Positions 24,105 to 37,195 are shown, counted from the first letter of the stretch. The stretch: DNA of 64,000 nt from Salvator merianae (GCA_003586115.2 QVOM02000001.1:14025291-14089290); one strand, 5' to 3'. Made by a program: numbers and translations. The notes: generated from the sequence alone by a model not told the origin.

Positions 24105-27100
24105 ACAGGTAAAGCAGTCAATAAAGATTTTCCATTTTTTAGAAAACTTTTCAACTGTCTTGTTTCTCAATTTGTTCATCTCAGCTAGATCCATCATTTT
24201 AACCAACCAGTCATCTACCATAGGTATTTTATCCCCTTTCCATTTTTGTGCACAAACAATTCTAGCTGCAGTCACCATATTTTGAATTAAAACATTAACA
24301 TTATCAAGATTATCTTCTATTATGCCTAATAGGTAAAATCTGGTTTGAAAGGAATGTTAATCTTTAAGATCTTCTGCATAGCCATAAATATTTGCACCCA
24401 ATTCTTTTTTGGTTTTGGACAAATCCACCACATATGATAGAAAGTACTTTCTTGCATTTTACATTTCCAACACTTACTCAACACACTTTGGAACATTTTT
24501 GATATTTTATAAGGTGTTAGGTACCATCTATACATCATCTTATATATATATAAAGCATTACATACAGTGAATTTCAAATCCTTGACCCAAAGTTTTTCCC
24601 ATTGTTCCATCCGTATATTATAATTAAAATTCCTAGTCCACGTTATCATACATTCCTTAACTTGTTCTTATTCCAGTTCTATCTTCAAAAGTAATTTATA
24701 CATCGTACCTATAATACCTCTCTCTTCTTTTTCAAGTTCTTCTTCCCATTTCTGTCTTTCTAATTCAGAGTTCATCCTTTTTTTATCTTCTCTATGTACA
24801 TCCAGAAACTGTATATACATAAACCATTGTACATCTAGACCTTCCTGGTTTAACTGGTCTCTTGTTTTTAAAAGTTAATTTGTTACATCATTTCTAATCA
24901 ATAATTCTTCATATTTAATCCATTTTTCTCTTCTTCCAGATTGTTTAATTAAACCCTTACGGGATGAAACCCATGACAGTATTTTTGTGTATAGTCAATT
25001 TTTATATTTATTCCAAACTTTCCACAAGGCGTTTCTTACATAATGATTTTTAAAGGCAAAATTTACTTTTACCTTGTCATACCATAAGTAACCACGCCAA
25101 CTATGTCTTAGATCATGACCATGCAACATTCTTTTATCTCTTAACCAAACCATTTTGCAATCCTTCCTCTTTCTTCTGAATCTTGCATCAGTTTAAATCA
25201 TATTCTTGGCTTTTTACCTTGCCAAAGAAACCTTGTCAAATCTTTTTGCCATTTCTTAAATACTACTTCATTAATTATTACTGGTAAAGATTGGAACAAA
25301 AACATCATTCTTGGCAATATACTCATTTTTATAACTGAAATTCTTCTCAATAATGATAGACTCAATTTAGACTACCTCTCCAAATAGTGCCAATTTTTGT
25401 TTAGTCAAGACAGACCTAAATATTTTACCTTCTTTTCTATATCAAATCCAGACTTCCCTCTAAACTCTGCTTCTTCCTTCAAATCCATATTATTTTTCTC
25501 ATTAATTTTCAACTCTGACATTTTTCCATAAGATTCTATCAAAAGTTTTACTGTTTCTATCCAAAGTTCAGCTTGTCCAAAATATTAAAGTTCCAATTCA
25601 AATTGTCAAAAGCTTTTTCCACATCCAGAAAAATTAAAACAGCTTCAACTTCATTATGACTCTCTAAATAGTCAATGACATTTATTACAGTTCTTATATT
25701 ATCTTTCTTTTCAGAAGAAATCCAGCTTGATCCTGGTGAATAAATTCTTGCAACACAATTTTGAGTCTCATCGCCATTATACTTGTGAAGATTTTATAGT
25801 CATTGTCCAATAATGATATTGATCTATATTTTTTTTATGAGGTTGAATCTTGACCTTCTTTCAGTATCAAAGTTATAAATGCTTTTTCCCAACTTTCTGG
25901 TATTTTTCCAATATTTAATATTCATCGTCATTAGTAATTGCATTTATAATTCATCCTGAAACATTCTATAGTAAATTGCTGTTGGGGCATTGGGACCTGG
26001 AGCCTTCCTTCCTTTCATCTTTTTAATTGCTTCAGAAAGCTCCCTTGTTGTTATTAATGCATTCAAAATAGTCCTGTGTTGTTGCAAGATTTGTGGCAAA
26101 TGTTTTTGTCCCAAATAATTTTGGATATCTTCTTCCAAAACTTCCTATTCCTATAAAGTGCTTTGTAAAATTTAGACATTACTTTCTGAATTTCTATTCC
26201 ATTTGTTACCTCTTTATCAGCATCTTTCAATTTTGCAATAATTCTATTGGTTCTTTTCTTTCCCAGCTTATATGCCAACCACTTCCCTGGTTTATTAGGT
26301 GATTCAATGCTTCTTTGCTTCAAATAAGTCAATTTCGTTTCCATTTCTTCACAAACCGTCATTGAAGGCTCTCTCTGTAAAATTTTCAAGTTTCTCAAAG
26401 TTTTTCAACAATCTGGTTTTTGCTTTAGTTCTGTCACTTTCTTCTTAATCTCATCCAACACTTTTTGTCTTTTTTCTTGTTTTTTCTTCCTAATTTCATT
26501 ATTAATTCTAATTAGATGTCCTCTGATAAAAGCTTTACTAGCATCCCATACTATATTCAAATCCATTCCTTTATTTAAATTGTCTTCAAAATATTCTCTA
26601 ATTTTTCTTTTACATTGTTCTATCACTCCTTCTTTTTAAAATATATATTAATTTAATCTCCATCTAGGTCTTTTCGGTCTATAAACAATCACCACTTTTA
26701 CTGGATTATGATCAGCAAATGTTTTTGGTAAAATATCCATTGTAGTTACTTGATTAGCAATCGCCCTTGACATTAAAATCATATCAATCCTCGAAAAATA
26801 TTTGTGCTTTTCTGAAAAATATGTATATTCTTTTGCATTGCCATTTTTATATCTCCAAATGCCCACTACTTGTAAAATTTCCACTAAATCAAAAAAAGAT
26901 TTTGGTAGTTAGTCTTGAGTAGCTTTAATATCTCTTGTACCCAATTTGTCCATCAATGGATTAATTACCTCATTCCAATCTCCTAAAAAACACCAATTTT
27001 CATACTGGAGATCCAATACTTTGTCCATTAAATCTTTTAAAAATATGTGTTTTTCCATTTCTGGGGCATATATCCCTAACATCAAAATTTTCATTCCATT

Positions 27101-27180
27101 TATTTCTACCTCCACTCCAAGAACTGGTAAGCTGTTTCTATGTCTGTGAATGGAGACTTCATCCAAAGCTCCTCAGGAAT
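24105..27180 (-). pseudogene. Degenerate L1-type LINE ORF2 (endonuclease and reverse transcriptase relic)
   Basis: A dead LINE-1 copy read from high to low coordinates. At 27166-26909 is the middle of the APE-like endonuclease (FLGDWNEVINP). At 26884-26648 is its C-terminus, with RIDMILMSR followed by ADHNPV where active L1 has SDH. At 26138-25944 is the start of the reverse transcriptase (KMKGRKAPGPNAPTA). Around 25830-25680 is RSISLLDNDYKIFTSIMA and near 25635-25590 is motif A (FLDVEKAFDNLNW). By about 25560 the frame has jumped to KLLIESYGKMSELKIN, so the palm region with the FADD motif is missing. At 24649-24326 is the C-terminal cysteine-rich part (CWKCKMQESTFYHMWWICP), and 24278-24066 matches the ORF2 end. 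Many stops and frameshifts occur. The 5' part, including ORF1, is absent, and no poly-A tail is present. Confidence 0.92.
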
Positions 27181-27937
27181 GTATATTGAAGGATGCAATC
27201 AACCAAGTCAGACAATGGGACATCTACATGCATCAGAAATGCTGGCATAACTTCTGCATGACTGCTAGTGGTCCACAACACCTCCAAGAGACTGCATGGC
27301 TATGCCAGTGTTTCTGGCTTTTCTGTTTCTGCTTCTCTTTCTGAAAATTGAACATGCCATCTTGCACAGCATGCCAGCTGTGCTTTCCAGCAGCCACTAC
27401 AGGGCAGAACTCGTGGCATTGGTGGAGTTCTGGCATGTGTGAAGAACCATCAAAGAGGACACAAGGTGAGCATTACCCTGACTTTTTACCTTTTTCACAC
27501 TCATCTGGAGCTAATCCAACGTCCACCAATCTGTCTTCAAAAGAATCTTCCCTCCCTCCCTGACATAATGCTGATCTATCTATAATAATAACCCAGTTCT
27601 TCAGCTACGTTTGATTCAAAATTTGCAGAGGTTGATCAAATTATGCATGCTATTCCTAAAATGCATAAAAAGATATTATTTTTCTGTGCTCATAGCGCTA
27701 GAACTTGTTGCAGCTCATTTATACTGATTGACAGTTTCAGACAAAGAAAAATACAGTACTTTATGGTGCAATGGGTAAAAAATGTAAAGAATCTATTGCC
27801 TCAAGATGGAGCTGCAACTGGAAGCTTTGACAGCCTTAAAGGGAGATTCATCCAGTCCTAGAGTGAAGGTATGTCAGTGGATCTTCAATCACAGTCATTG
27901 TATGAAACATCCATTTACAGTGGTAAGATACACACTA

Positions 27938-28169
27938 GGGGCTCAGCTACGCTTAAGTTTTAATCCACTTTTGATCCACGTTCAGAATGAGAGAACACCT
28001 CAGCAAAGTAACTAGCACTTTTTGTTTGGCATTACTTATCCCAGAAAAATCCACCTTTGTGTTAGATAATGAGGAAAGACAGTGGCTCATCGCTTTCCTG
28101 TTCTGTTTTCTCATTATGAAGGTGAATCAAAAGTGGATTAAAACTTAGGTATAACTGACAATGAGCGCC
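27938..28169. mobile_element. Family D palindromic MITE
   Basis: Left arm GGGGCTCAGCTACGCTTAAG and right arm AAACTTAGGTATAACTGACA are inverses with mismatches. The centre has 'gtgttagataatgaggaaag'. Target duplication not recognisable. Confidence 0.85.
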
Positions 28170-29296
28170 TGTCTTATCACTGTCAATGGGGCAATTCAGG
28201 AGATGGAATGAAGTTTGTGTTCCCCTAGCTGGATTCCAAGACTTAGGCTGCAGTGCTTTAAGGGCAGGAGCATTTGCCCCCATCCCAGTGGCAAGGCGCC
28301 CATTGTCTTCATGGTGCACACCTCACCTCCTTGCTATCTTAGAAGCCGGGAAATGAAAATGCAGCAGGATCGTATTTTTGCCACACCAGAAATGACTCCT
28401 GAAGTTAGCCATTTTTGGTATATCAAAAAATACTGCCGGGTGAGGCGCAGGCCAGGCAGGGCACTCCTGTCTATCTACACATTGGCAGGGAGAGTGCCTG
28501 AGGGCATCCAGTGCCCTCAGAGTTGAAAGGATGCCTCTGAGGGCACTTGCTGCTGGCAGGCTGATGCCATGGTCTTTGGGCATCCAGCAGCCTCAGTCGA
28601 GGCTTGATCACACCAATTCTTCCCTACAAATGCCTCCCCTTGTTTCGTGGCAAATGTATGATGGGAAATGCACAGGTTCTGAGGAAGTAATGCAACATGC
28701 AATTCTATTATTTTCAGCCCCTTATATAAGAATACCTAAAAGTAAAAGAGGACAAAGTCCTATTATCCATAGTGTACTTTTTTCAGGTTATGATGAAAGA
28801 CTCAATAGCTTAGATGGTAACTTCTAAATCTACAGTTTTAGGGAGGTATGAAATCCAAACTACTTTTCTACTTGCTTTGTCTCTTGTCTCTTGCTCTCTC
28901 TCTCTCGCTCCCTCACTCTCTTATTTCTTCCTCTTTCTTTCCTTTGGCTCTATAGACCTACAATTAGGCCCTTCATAGGCCTCCAGTAATTATTTAGTTA
29001 AAGCAAATAAAAAGTATTGGAAAAGCTTATGTTATATTTTGAAAGTTTACCCAATAATTCAAATGCCAGTTGTAACAAACACACAGTGGTTCCTTGGGCA
29101 AGGAAATATACTTTTTAAAGTCTTTCTCATTTGATCAAGGAAGCCCTGCAGTTATTTTCCAGACAGTGCTGAAGCATACCATGTTAGGCAGGTAACAACA
29201 GTTATTGTTCTGTTGCTATGATGCCATCACAGAAGTGACACAAATGAGAGCATATCCTTACTCATAAAGGTTTCTGCCATAATATATTCACTCGTA
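28170..29296. other. No gene recognised
   Basis: A CpG-containing stretch at 28170-28620 has several inverted 'gagggcac'/'gtgccctc' motifs and may be another decayed MITE. A CT-rich run lies at 28880-28925. Confidence 0.4.
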
Positions 29297-29763
29297 GGGT
29301 CTTTTCTGCACTGTCCGGTATACCAGCCCAGCGGGAGACCTAGACCCTTTCTGGGCCTCTTGTTCCGCACTTCAGAGCAGAACAAAAGAGGCCCACCTAC
29401 TGCTAGACTGCCCCATCCTCATTGGATAGAGCATAGCCAGTTTAGACAGCCAAAGGTCTGTCAGCAGTCTAGGGGGCATTAGAACAGAACTGGGAGGCAT
29501 GTGGAAGATCGCACACCTCCTTGATCTGGTTTAGTGGGGGAATGCATTTCAGCAGCACACCAAACTGTGTAACCAAAATGGATCCCCCTGGGGAAGTTCC
29601 AGGCTGTTGGAACTCTCACAGCAGCCTCTGAAGCCCGCATGAACTTCAGAGTGGCACAAGGCCTGTACTGCAACAGGTCATCCACATGTGGACAGCCTTG
29701 TTTCAGGACAGTTGGACAGGTTCCAACTGGAGAGGTCCAGCCCTCTTAAGTGCAGAAATGGCC
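29297..29763. mobile_element. Family B MITE
   Basis: Left end GGGTCTTTTCTGCACTG; right end AAGTGCAGAAATGGCC. Flanks are GTA and ATA. The interior ('caaaatggatccccctgggg', 'tgtggacagccttgtttcag') is closely homologous to the outer element at 13286-14340. Confidence 0.85.
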
Positions 29764-32216
29764 ATAGCCTCCAACATTTCAAGGCCAGAAAACTACTGAC
29801 TTTTTAATATTATCTGTTCCCTCAAGAGGAGTCAGTTTCATGTGAGTCACTGCACATAGGAGTAGTGTCCAGGCAGTCAGTGGTGAAGATTTTTCTCCAA
29901 GGAGCAAAGTGGGTTGTCATCCGCAGAGGAAGCCTCCATACCAGCAGAAACCAACCATGGAAACTTGCCCCTTGCAGCTGCCACCGCTCTACACAGGAGT
30001 GGTGGGGATGAATGAGGGTGAAATCTACCTTCAGAGTTGCTAACTGCACTTTGTGCATTCCGGTTGCAAGTGATTCTAGTTTAATGCTCAGGACTTCAAG
30101 ATAGGGCTAATAAAAGTGGCTATAAGTGTGGGTTTTGCACTTTGGAGCTGGCCGGTAAGCCCAATAGAGGTGGACACATGTGTTCACTGGGCCTTTTTAT
30201 GTTGTGTGGATACCGGCAATAACTCTTCTCATGGTTCACTGCAGAGAATGACAGCTTCCCCAGTCACTTGTTCTGTCTATGTGAACTGTCCCTCAACTGA
30301 ATCTGTTGCCTCCAAAGGAGACAACTAATATTAAAATAGAGTTGCCAAATGAAACAGAGGACAGAAGATCAACAATTTTAAAAGTTGTACAAAAGAAGGA
30401 ATTTAAACAGCCTTTGCTTGTATTTCCTCTTCTGTAGAGCCTTTCAAAGTTAAGGACATCTACCCTCTTTATCTTATGATAAAAGTCAGAGGTTTCTTCA
30501 ACCAGATGTTTTACTTACGTAGAACAAGGAGAACTCAATGCTGAGTTGGCACACATAGGATTACAGCGCGTGACCCTCCTACAGCTTGCACTGCAGGGAT
30601 ATGTTCTAGGCCAGAATAGCAATGACCAGCAAAACTGCACTTGTGGAGTTGTGGCAAAATTGTCTGGCCTCTGCCTTTGATGTTTGCAAAGCAAATCACA
30701 TTTTGTCCAATATGGATTAAAAGACACTTTCTAAAAGTCAAAGGTGGAGCACCAATCAACATTTCTTGCCTCTCTTGCCACCTGGCTCTCCTGTCACACC
30801 AGACACAGATTGTCATATTTTAGAAGTCAAAAACTACCAGCAGCATTAATCACCCAGATACCCTTGGATCCCCTAGCAACAATGCCTAGGCTTACTGTAG
30901 TCACTTTTCTTAGCCCTATCTTGAGGTCCTGGGCATTAAACTAGAATCATTCGCAACCAAAGCAGGTGCTCTAAGGCCCAGCTAGCCTACTTGGTCAGGC
31001 ATTCCTCCAGAGGAACATGCGTCATCTTGTACTTCCCTGGAGAAGGAAACTAGAGGGGGACTTTGAACAGCTGTCAGGTCAGTGCTGAAGACCCCACCAT
31101 TATGTGCATAGAGACCTGGACTCAACACCTGTAACGTTTAGCCGACAGGGTCCCAGTAGACTTGGGAAAAAGGAAAGACTTTCAGTTAGGACCTTGAATG
31201 ACCTTTCCCAGTGAGAGCAGACAATACTAGTCAAGGCGGCCCAACAGCCTAACTTGGTATAAGATAATTTCTCATGACACATGCCTGCCAGAAGTTTGCA
31301 CAGAGACAGCTTTATATTTCTTTGAAAAGCTATGAATAAAACCAGCAAGTCCAGCCTTGCATCCCACAGTTGGACACAACTTAAGGAGCTCTTCATACAG
31401 GCATCATATTCATCACACTGCCAGGAAACAGATCTTGGGGGTGGTATTTGGCTCCCCATATATTTGAACATACCTTGTTAAGGTCAATATTGGACCCACT
31501 TGGAGACAGGTGGCAAAGTTGGACTCATCTGGAAAGACAGGAGCATTAGAAGACACTCAGGAAGTCATTTTCCTTCTTAAGGGATATTATTCAGTAAGAC
31601 AGGACATACAACTAGGGCCATTTATACCTTCCTGCAACAATAACAAAATAAGACTTTTAAAAAGCTTGTCTTGCAACAAGAAACCTCAGGTTCTCTGACT
31701 CAAAGGAAAAGAAAATGGTGCAAACCAAATGCATGAATATTTAAAATAACTCCAGTTGTTTCCTTTGCTTTGAATCTGGCATGTAATTTTTTTTACAGAG
31801 TTTTGTTTTCGTTTTTCCCATTGCAACCCAAAGGGGAGAGGGGAAGTCTCCCTGGCAGGGCCCAACCTTATTGGATGCTGATTCTGAAAATGTTTCTCTG
31901 CCTAGTATCCTGCTCAGGAAGACATACCATCCTCATCTCTCTTTCTGATTCAACTTTTGGGTGGGTAGATGCTTGTGGCTTTATGTCAGGGTAGAGCAGC
32001 GCCTGGGAAGCAGAAGCTAAGATGCCCAATCCTCGGCATTGCTCCAGAAGGAGACGTGGCAATCCACTGATAGTCAGCCAACCCTCAGTTCTGAGCATGG
32101 CTGAAGTGTCCATTCCTTCCTTATTGTGTAAACATACCAAAATAGCACTATCCCTCTCAAGAAGTTAAGGACTATGGCTATGATCTGGATGACCCCCAAG
32201 CTTAGAAGAGTGCAGA
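29764..32216. other. No gene recognised over 2.4 kb
   Basis: The longest open frame is 123 codons, on the minus strand at 31471-31100, without recognisable motifs. No repeat family assigned. Confidence 0.45.
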
Positions 32217-32513
32217 AACCAGGGCCAGGTCTCCACTTGCCAATCCAGGCAGCTTCTGCCAAGGCCTGTGGAAGGAGGTCCCATGATCACCAGTGAATAA
32301 GACATCTCCATGTCTCCATTTGTAAGTGTGGAGGCATCATTTGCAGCGGCAGCCAGAACATCTTCATTCAGGGAAGAAAATCAAACCCTGTGAAAATGGC
32401 ACCTCTGACACTGATTGTGCCCGGAAGTGGGGCCATGTGATTACCAAGAGGCACCTTCTGCCACCACGAGTGCAGAAGGCACATCACGGCATGCCGTACC
32501 CTGTAAGTGAAGT
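32217..32513 (+). repeat. Family J repeat, copy 2
   Basis: 'gggccaggtctccacttgcc', 'gaggtcccatgatcaccagt', 'aggcatcatttgcagcggca', 'tgccaccacgagtgcagaag' and 'ccctgtaagtga' correspond step by step to 7057-7337. Retains several CpGs. Confidence 0.65.
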
Positions 32514-33140
32514 CACAGCCGAGGGTGGCCAGATGGAGGCAAGATCTGCATATGACCTTAAGGTCACCATGGGATCAAAGAGAAGGTGCACCAAAAGAGT
32601 GCTCCTAGGGCACAGGTGTGTCACTCCCTGAGCCTTATGCTTTAATGGTAAAATGCTGGGGAGAACTCTGACAGTGCTTCTCAGCAGTTTACCTGAGCTA
32701 CGCTGTCCAACCTACCTGGTCTGGCGAAGTCTTCAACAGGGAGCACAGGAAATTGGCTGACTTCTGCAACCACTTCCTGTGTTCTCTGAAAAATCCGAGG
32801 TGGAAACACTGAACTAGGGAACAAAGGTTTTCCCAGTTCAGTGTTCCCTTTGGCCACAGTAGGAGCAGGCATGCAACATGTCACTATAGCTGCAAGTGGA
32901 AATGCAGTAAGCAAAGATTGCTCAAAGAGAAATCTTCCTTTTTCCCATTATGCCGTTGTGCAGAACCTGCCAGAAAGAAGAAAGAGTTTTTTGCATGCTT
33001 AACAACAGCATGAAAGAGAAAATCTCAGTTTATATAGCTCATCGTGCAGGCAATTCCTATGAAAATTCCTTCCCCTATACATTTATTAAAGAGGCAGGTA
33101 CCCTGGCCTCCTTCCCATCTGGCCATCCTAACAAACATTG

Positions 33141-33245
33141 GCTGAATCCGCACACATTAAGAAATGTAGTTCAAAAGTGACTTAGAGGTGGTAGCATGAG
33201 GGTGCCAAGGTTCCCATTCTACCTCTAAGGACCTCACTACACACA
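33141..33245. mobile_element. Family F repeat, copy 2
   Basis: 'ggctgaatccgcacacatta', 'tagaggtggtagcatgaggg' and 'ttcccattctacctctaagg' match copy 1 in the same order. Confidence 0.6.
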
Positions 33246-33971
33246 GATTTTAACATGGATTTGAAGACTTTCCGCTGTGGTAAAATTACACTTAAATGAG
33301 AGTTCTCATAGCAAATGAGGATTACAGCTTGCGTAATCTGCATTTTTTGCAGAGTGCATTCTTCTGCACTGAAAGCCGGTCACTTACCTTCATCATTTCA
33401 CTTTCATGTTGTGACTGCAAATGCAGATTTGTGGAGGGTTGTGTGGGTGGGTGTTCTAGGAGATGGCATGAAGGTATTTCCTCTTTCTATCATCAAGTGT
33501 GGTAGGAAGGACAAGTCTGGAAGGTTTAGGGGTTTTCCTATATGGATGGTTGATAAACTATACAAATTTAATAGGCAGCACCTGGAATATACTAGAAGGT
33601 AGAAAGCAGTTTGCATAAGAAAATTTGTAATCAGCTTACAATATGTTGCAATCAGTCTTTCACAACTGGGTAAAAACCCCACTGTTCTAAGAAAGAGGAA
33701 CTGAAGTTTGAATCACATTTCCTTTCAATAAACAACAGCGATATAAAGACCCTCGATATCCATGTAAAGTTAAGCAGTTGGGACCAGCCTATTGCTTCCT
33801 TAGTGCACATGAGGACTTTGAAATAAAATATACTTTGACTGAAAACATCTCTTTTTTGTCTAAGAGCATTTTTCTTTAACACAACCAATGACATGCAGCA
33901 GTGCCTGATTCCAATTGCTACCTTTTTTTGTTATTGGTGGTGTTTTCCTGTTACTTTTATGCAGAAACAAT

Positions 33972-34549
33972 GGGCCTTTTCGCACTGAGCTCGGTAGACC
34001 GTTCCCAGTAGTTGGCTTCGAACCGGAGGGGTTGGGGAACGCTTGGTGCCATTCGCACTCCCAGCCAGAGGAACGGACCCGAAGCCGACCAGCAGCGGGA
34101 ACAGTGCGAATGACATCACTAGTTCGTTACCGCGCTTCGTACCATCGCGCCCCGCTCTGTAACCAGAGGGCTCGTTACGAAGCAGCTTCGCAACGGCAGC
34201 TCGGCTGCCAAGCCCAAAGGGCTATCCCGGGTACGAAGCATCGTACCGGGGTACGAAGCACTGGTATGAAGCAGCGGAGCGGGGTGTGACGCTTCGTACC
34301 GCGCACGCGCAGCCGCGCCAGCCACACCCAACACTGTTGCAAACAGTGCGAAAGCACCGTGCCCAATCTTCGCTCCATCGCGCAGGTCGGGATGAAGACA
34401 AGCTTTTACTTGTCTTGCCTTACCCAACATCAGGTTCGAATCGGGTACGAAGTGGTTCGGATCGGGTGAGGCGCGCGCCCGCAGCAGTGCGAACGCTCCG
34501 TTCTAGCGAGCGGACAAGAACGTTCCACTCGCACAGTGCAAACAGGCCC
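33972..34549. mobile_element. CpG-rich family A MITE with 3-bp AAT target-site duplication
   Basis: Left end GGGCCTTTTCGCACTGAGC; right end CAGTGCAAACAGGCCC. AAT flanks at 33969-33971 and 34550-34552. The 578-bp interior is dense in CpG, with many inverted 'ttcgtacc'/'ggtacgaa' units that can form hairpins. Open frames crossing it are repetitive and not protein-like. Retained CpGs suggest a young copy, or one that escapes methylation. Confidence 0.9.
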
Positions 34550-35080
34550 AATCATAGGGACTTACACTTTTGCATAAAAGCACAAAAACACTTTGGGGGA
34601 AAAGTGCCGATAAGAATCTAGGCAGCTACACCTCTGACTTTGGGGGAGGGGAGGAGTTTCCTCTTCCCCCCCTCATCATGTCAAGCAATCATGTGCAGCA
34701 ATGTGTGATTCTGGTTGCTACCATTTTTTTGTTGTTGTTCTTTCCTTTTACTTTTGCACAGGAATGCTCTTAGGAAACTGTGCTTTTGCACAAAAGCACC
34801 TGAAAAGACATTTTGCTTTCCTGTGCTAAAATGCTGATAAGGACAGAGGCAGATACCCATCTGGATTTTTTAATTGTTTTCTTTTGGGAGGAGGATTATT
34901 TTTTCTGAGCAGGAGCAAAACTGAGAGACTGACAGGTTGTGCAGACCAATCAATCCAGGTTTGACTCACAACTTCTTTTATGAATTTTGGAAGTAAAAAT
35001 GCACAAAAAGTGCATTAAGTCTCCCCTGAAGTGAAATTGAACCTTCATTACAGCAGATGCTATTTTGAAGTGCAAAGAAA

Positions 35081-35795
35081 GGCTATTTCTGCACTTACCA
35101 TTCGTGCAGAACACAAAGGACTCTATGGGCCTCCCTTTCACACACTGGTGTGCTTTAAGGGAGCCCCTGCCTCCTCCTAGTACACTCCATCTACACAAGG
35201 CAGAACCTATACTGAGCTAGGACACCACAAATGGCGCCCTGGCCCCATCAATAGTAGACTTTGATGTCAAGGTCTAATGGCATACTAGGTTGTGATATAC
35301 TGGACCAAGGCCCACCCTTCCACACCTATTGTGGAGTTGTGGAAGCCCTCCCTTATAACGCTTCTTCCACATGGGATGAAGAAATGGTGGCATATTCTAG
35401 TCCTGCTGTGGACCTCTTTAAAGAAGGACACAATTAGACCAGAATCCATACTCCGGGCTATGAAAGGCATGGAGACATCATGCCCCCATAGGCTGAAATA
35501 CTCTGAGGGACTCTTTTTGGTGGCACTTCAAGAAGCACCACCAGAAGCACCACCAGAAGTTGATGCACCTCTGAAATGAGCCCTTCCAGCAGCAGCAACG
35601 TCCAAGAATGAAAATTCTTGGCCTTCAAAAGCTCTGCACCAACTTCAAAGCCAGCAGCCCGAGTTGAGCCACAACAGGCTATCTGACCACAGACAGCCCT
35701 CAGAGTGAGTTACATATAACTCCTCTCTAGTGTGGCCCATGCTCAGCAGTCCATGCTATATAGGCCAGAACAGCCCACGTAGTGCAGAAAGAGTT
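35081..35795. mobile_element. Family B MITE, long variant
   Basis: Left end GGCTATTTCTGCACTTACC; right end GTAGTGCAGAAAGAGTT. The inverted ends are good, but the flanking triplets (AAA, TCA) do not match, so the borders may be off or the copy rearranged. It includes a 12-bp tandem repeat 'gaagcaccacca' (about 35531-35554). Confidence 0.6.
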
Positions 35796-36079
35796 TCAGA
35801 TTGATCACCTAATTCTATAGTTGTACTCGTTGCATCTGTTTAACATTTCTAGCACATAGTACATAGTGCACAATACTTAGTATATGGTATTGGGGGGTGC
35901 AGTTGAAGTCCTGTATTGCTGCACATCAGTTCAACACACCACCCAAAAAAGAGGGACACCATCCACTCTACCCCTGGGTATGCCTAGGACCCAGACTTCA
36001 AAAGGTGCCTAAGCAACACTCCAAAACAGCATGTCACCTCAGGAGTTAAAGATTCTTTCCAACTGATATTACCCACTCT

Positions 36080-36202
36080 TCACAAAGAAAGCCATTTGGG
36101 TTAGATTATGCCAAAAGGAAGCCCTTTGCCACTTTACTGATGTCAGCTTTTTGCTCTAGAGGTTGGCTGAAAGTGGACATAAACCTGGGTGTAGGTAGGC
36201 CC
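36080..36202. mobile_element. Family D MITE, right half only
   Basis: 'gggttagattatgccaaaag' and the right arm 'ctgggtgtaggtaggccc' are recognisable. The left arm is not found. Confidence 0.6.
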
Positions 36203-37007
36203 TAAAGCATACCGGCCTTGGTTGTAAGATATTTATGACTTTGTGGTTTGATTCTAGCCCATCCCAGCTGAAGAATCTAGGTACAGCCTAAATGGATCTG
36301 GTTTATTTGCTCAGAAAACTTTGCCTTTGGTCCAGAGGTATTAGAGGCCTGATTCAATATACTTTTTTTTCTTTTGCTGCTGAAACATTCAATGGTTATT
36401 TCTGTTCCTTTTTTTTTTTAGAGCAGAAAGAGGAATTCATCTCAGAATTAAACGAAACATTCACAAAATAGTTCATGCTCAGTGACGGATCTGCATACAG
36501 AGTCAGAAGCAGACATGACTTGAATAACTGCTTCAAATATGTGGTTGCTAAAACCCAGAAACTTTGCCTCTGAAATAGTTTGCAACATTTTCACTCACAA
36601 CACTAGAGGCCATTTGGGTTCCGTCTGTGTGCGTATGTGACCACTCTTAATACAGGACAGGAAGTACAAAAACACTGAACTGAGCTTTGTCCATCTGGCT
36701 TCAACTTTTGTCTAGACAAACTTCACTGAAAGACAGCTTTTCTACTGCTTCCCAACTTCACCAATCAACATTGTGAAGCCACAAAAAAGCTCTGGTTATG
36801 ATCTACAGTAAGTTCTTCTCAAAGTCCACACAGAGCAATGGTGAACCAGAAAGCATGCTAGTTGGGAAACTAGACAGGAACTTTCTAATTTTGCTCCAGC
36901 ATGAACAGAAACAGGAAATGGCAAATCCCCCAATCTACCTGAGCGGCCTTGCTCTTCTAGCATTCTGGTTAGTCCATTCCACAGAATTTGTCCAATGTAC
37001 TCAAGGC

Positions 37008-37195
37008 TTTAAGAACATAAGAAATGCCACATTGGAAATGGACCCATGGCCCACCTAGTCCTGAGTGGCCAACACAGGAAAGTGCACCAGCAGGAAATGA
37101 GAACACAGCTTGCTCTGACAGCAGTTTCCCAACAGCTGTCTCACAAAGACATACAACCACCCCTGGTGCCATCAGAGTTAGTGGTCATTGATAGC
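37008..37195 (+). repeat. Family K interspersed repeat, copy 1
   Basis: 'aagaacataagaaatgccac', 'cccatggcccacctagtcct', 'gtggccaacacaggaaagtg' and 'gagttagtggtcattgatag' follow the order of a very common reptile dispersed repeat (the 'aagagccctgctggatcagg' type). A second copy lies at 45769-46215. Its class (SINE or LINE tail) is not settled here. Confidence 0.7.

Noticed and set aside
26093..27344. Plus-strand open frames over the L1 region
   Set aside because: They are antisense shadows of the L1 ORF2 relic.
33915..34621. Long open frames of up to 124 codons on both strands
   Set aside because: They arise from the stop-poor, CpG-rich repeats of a family A MITE.
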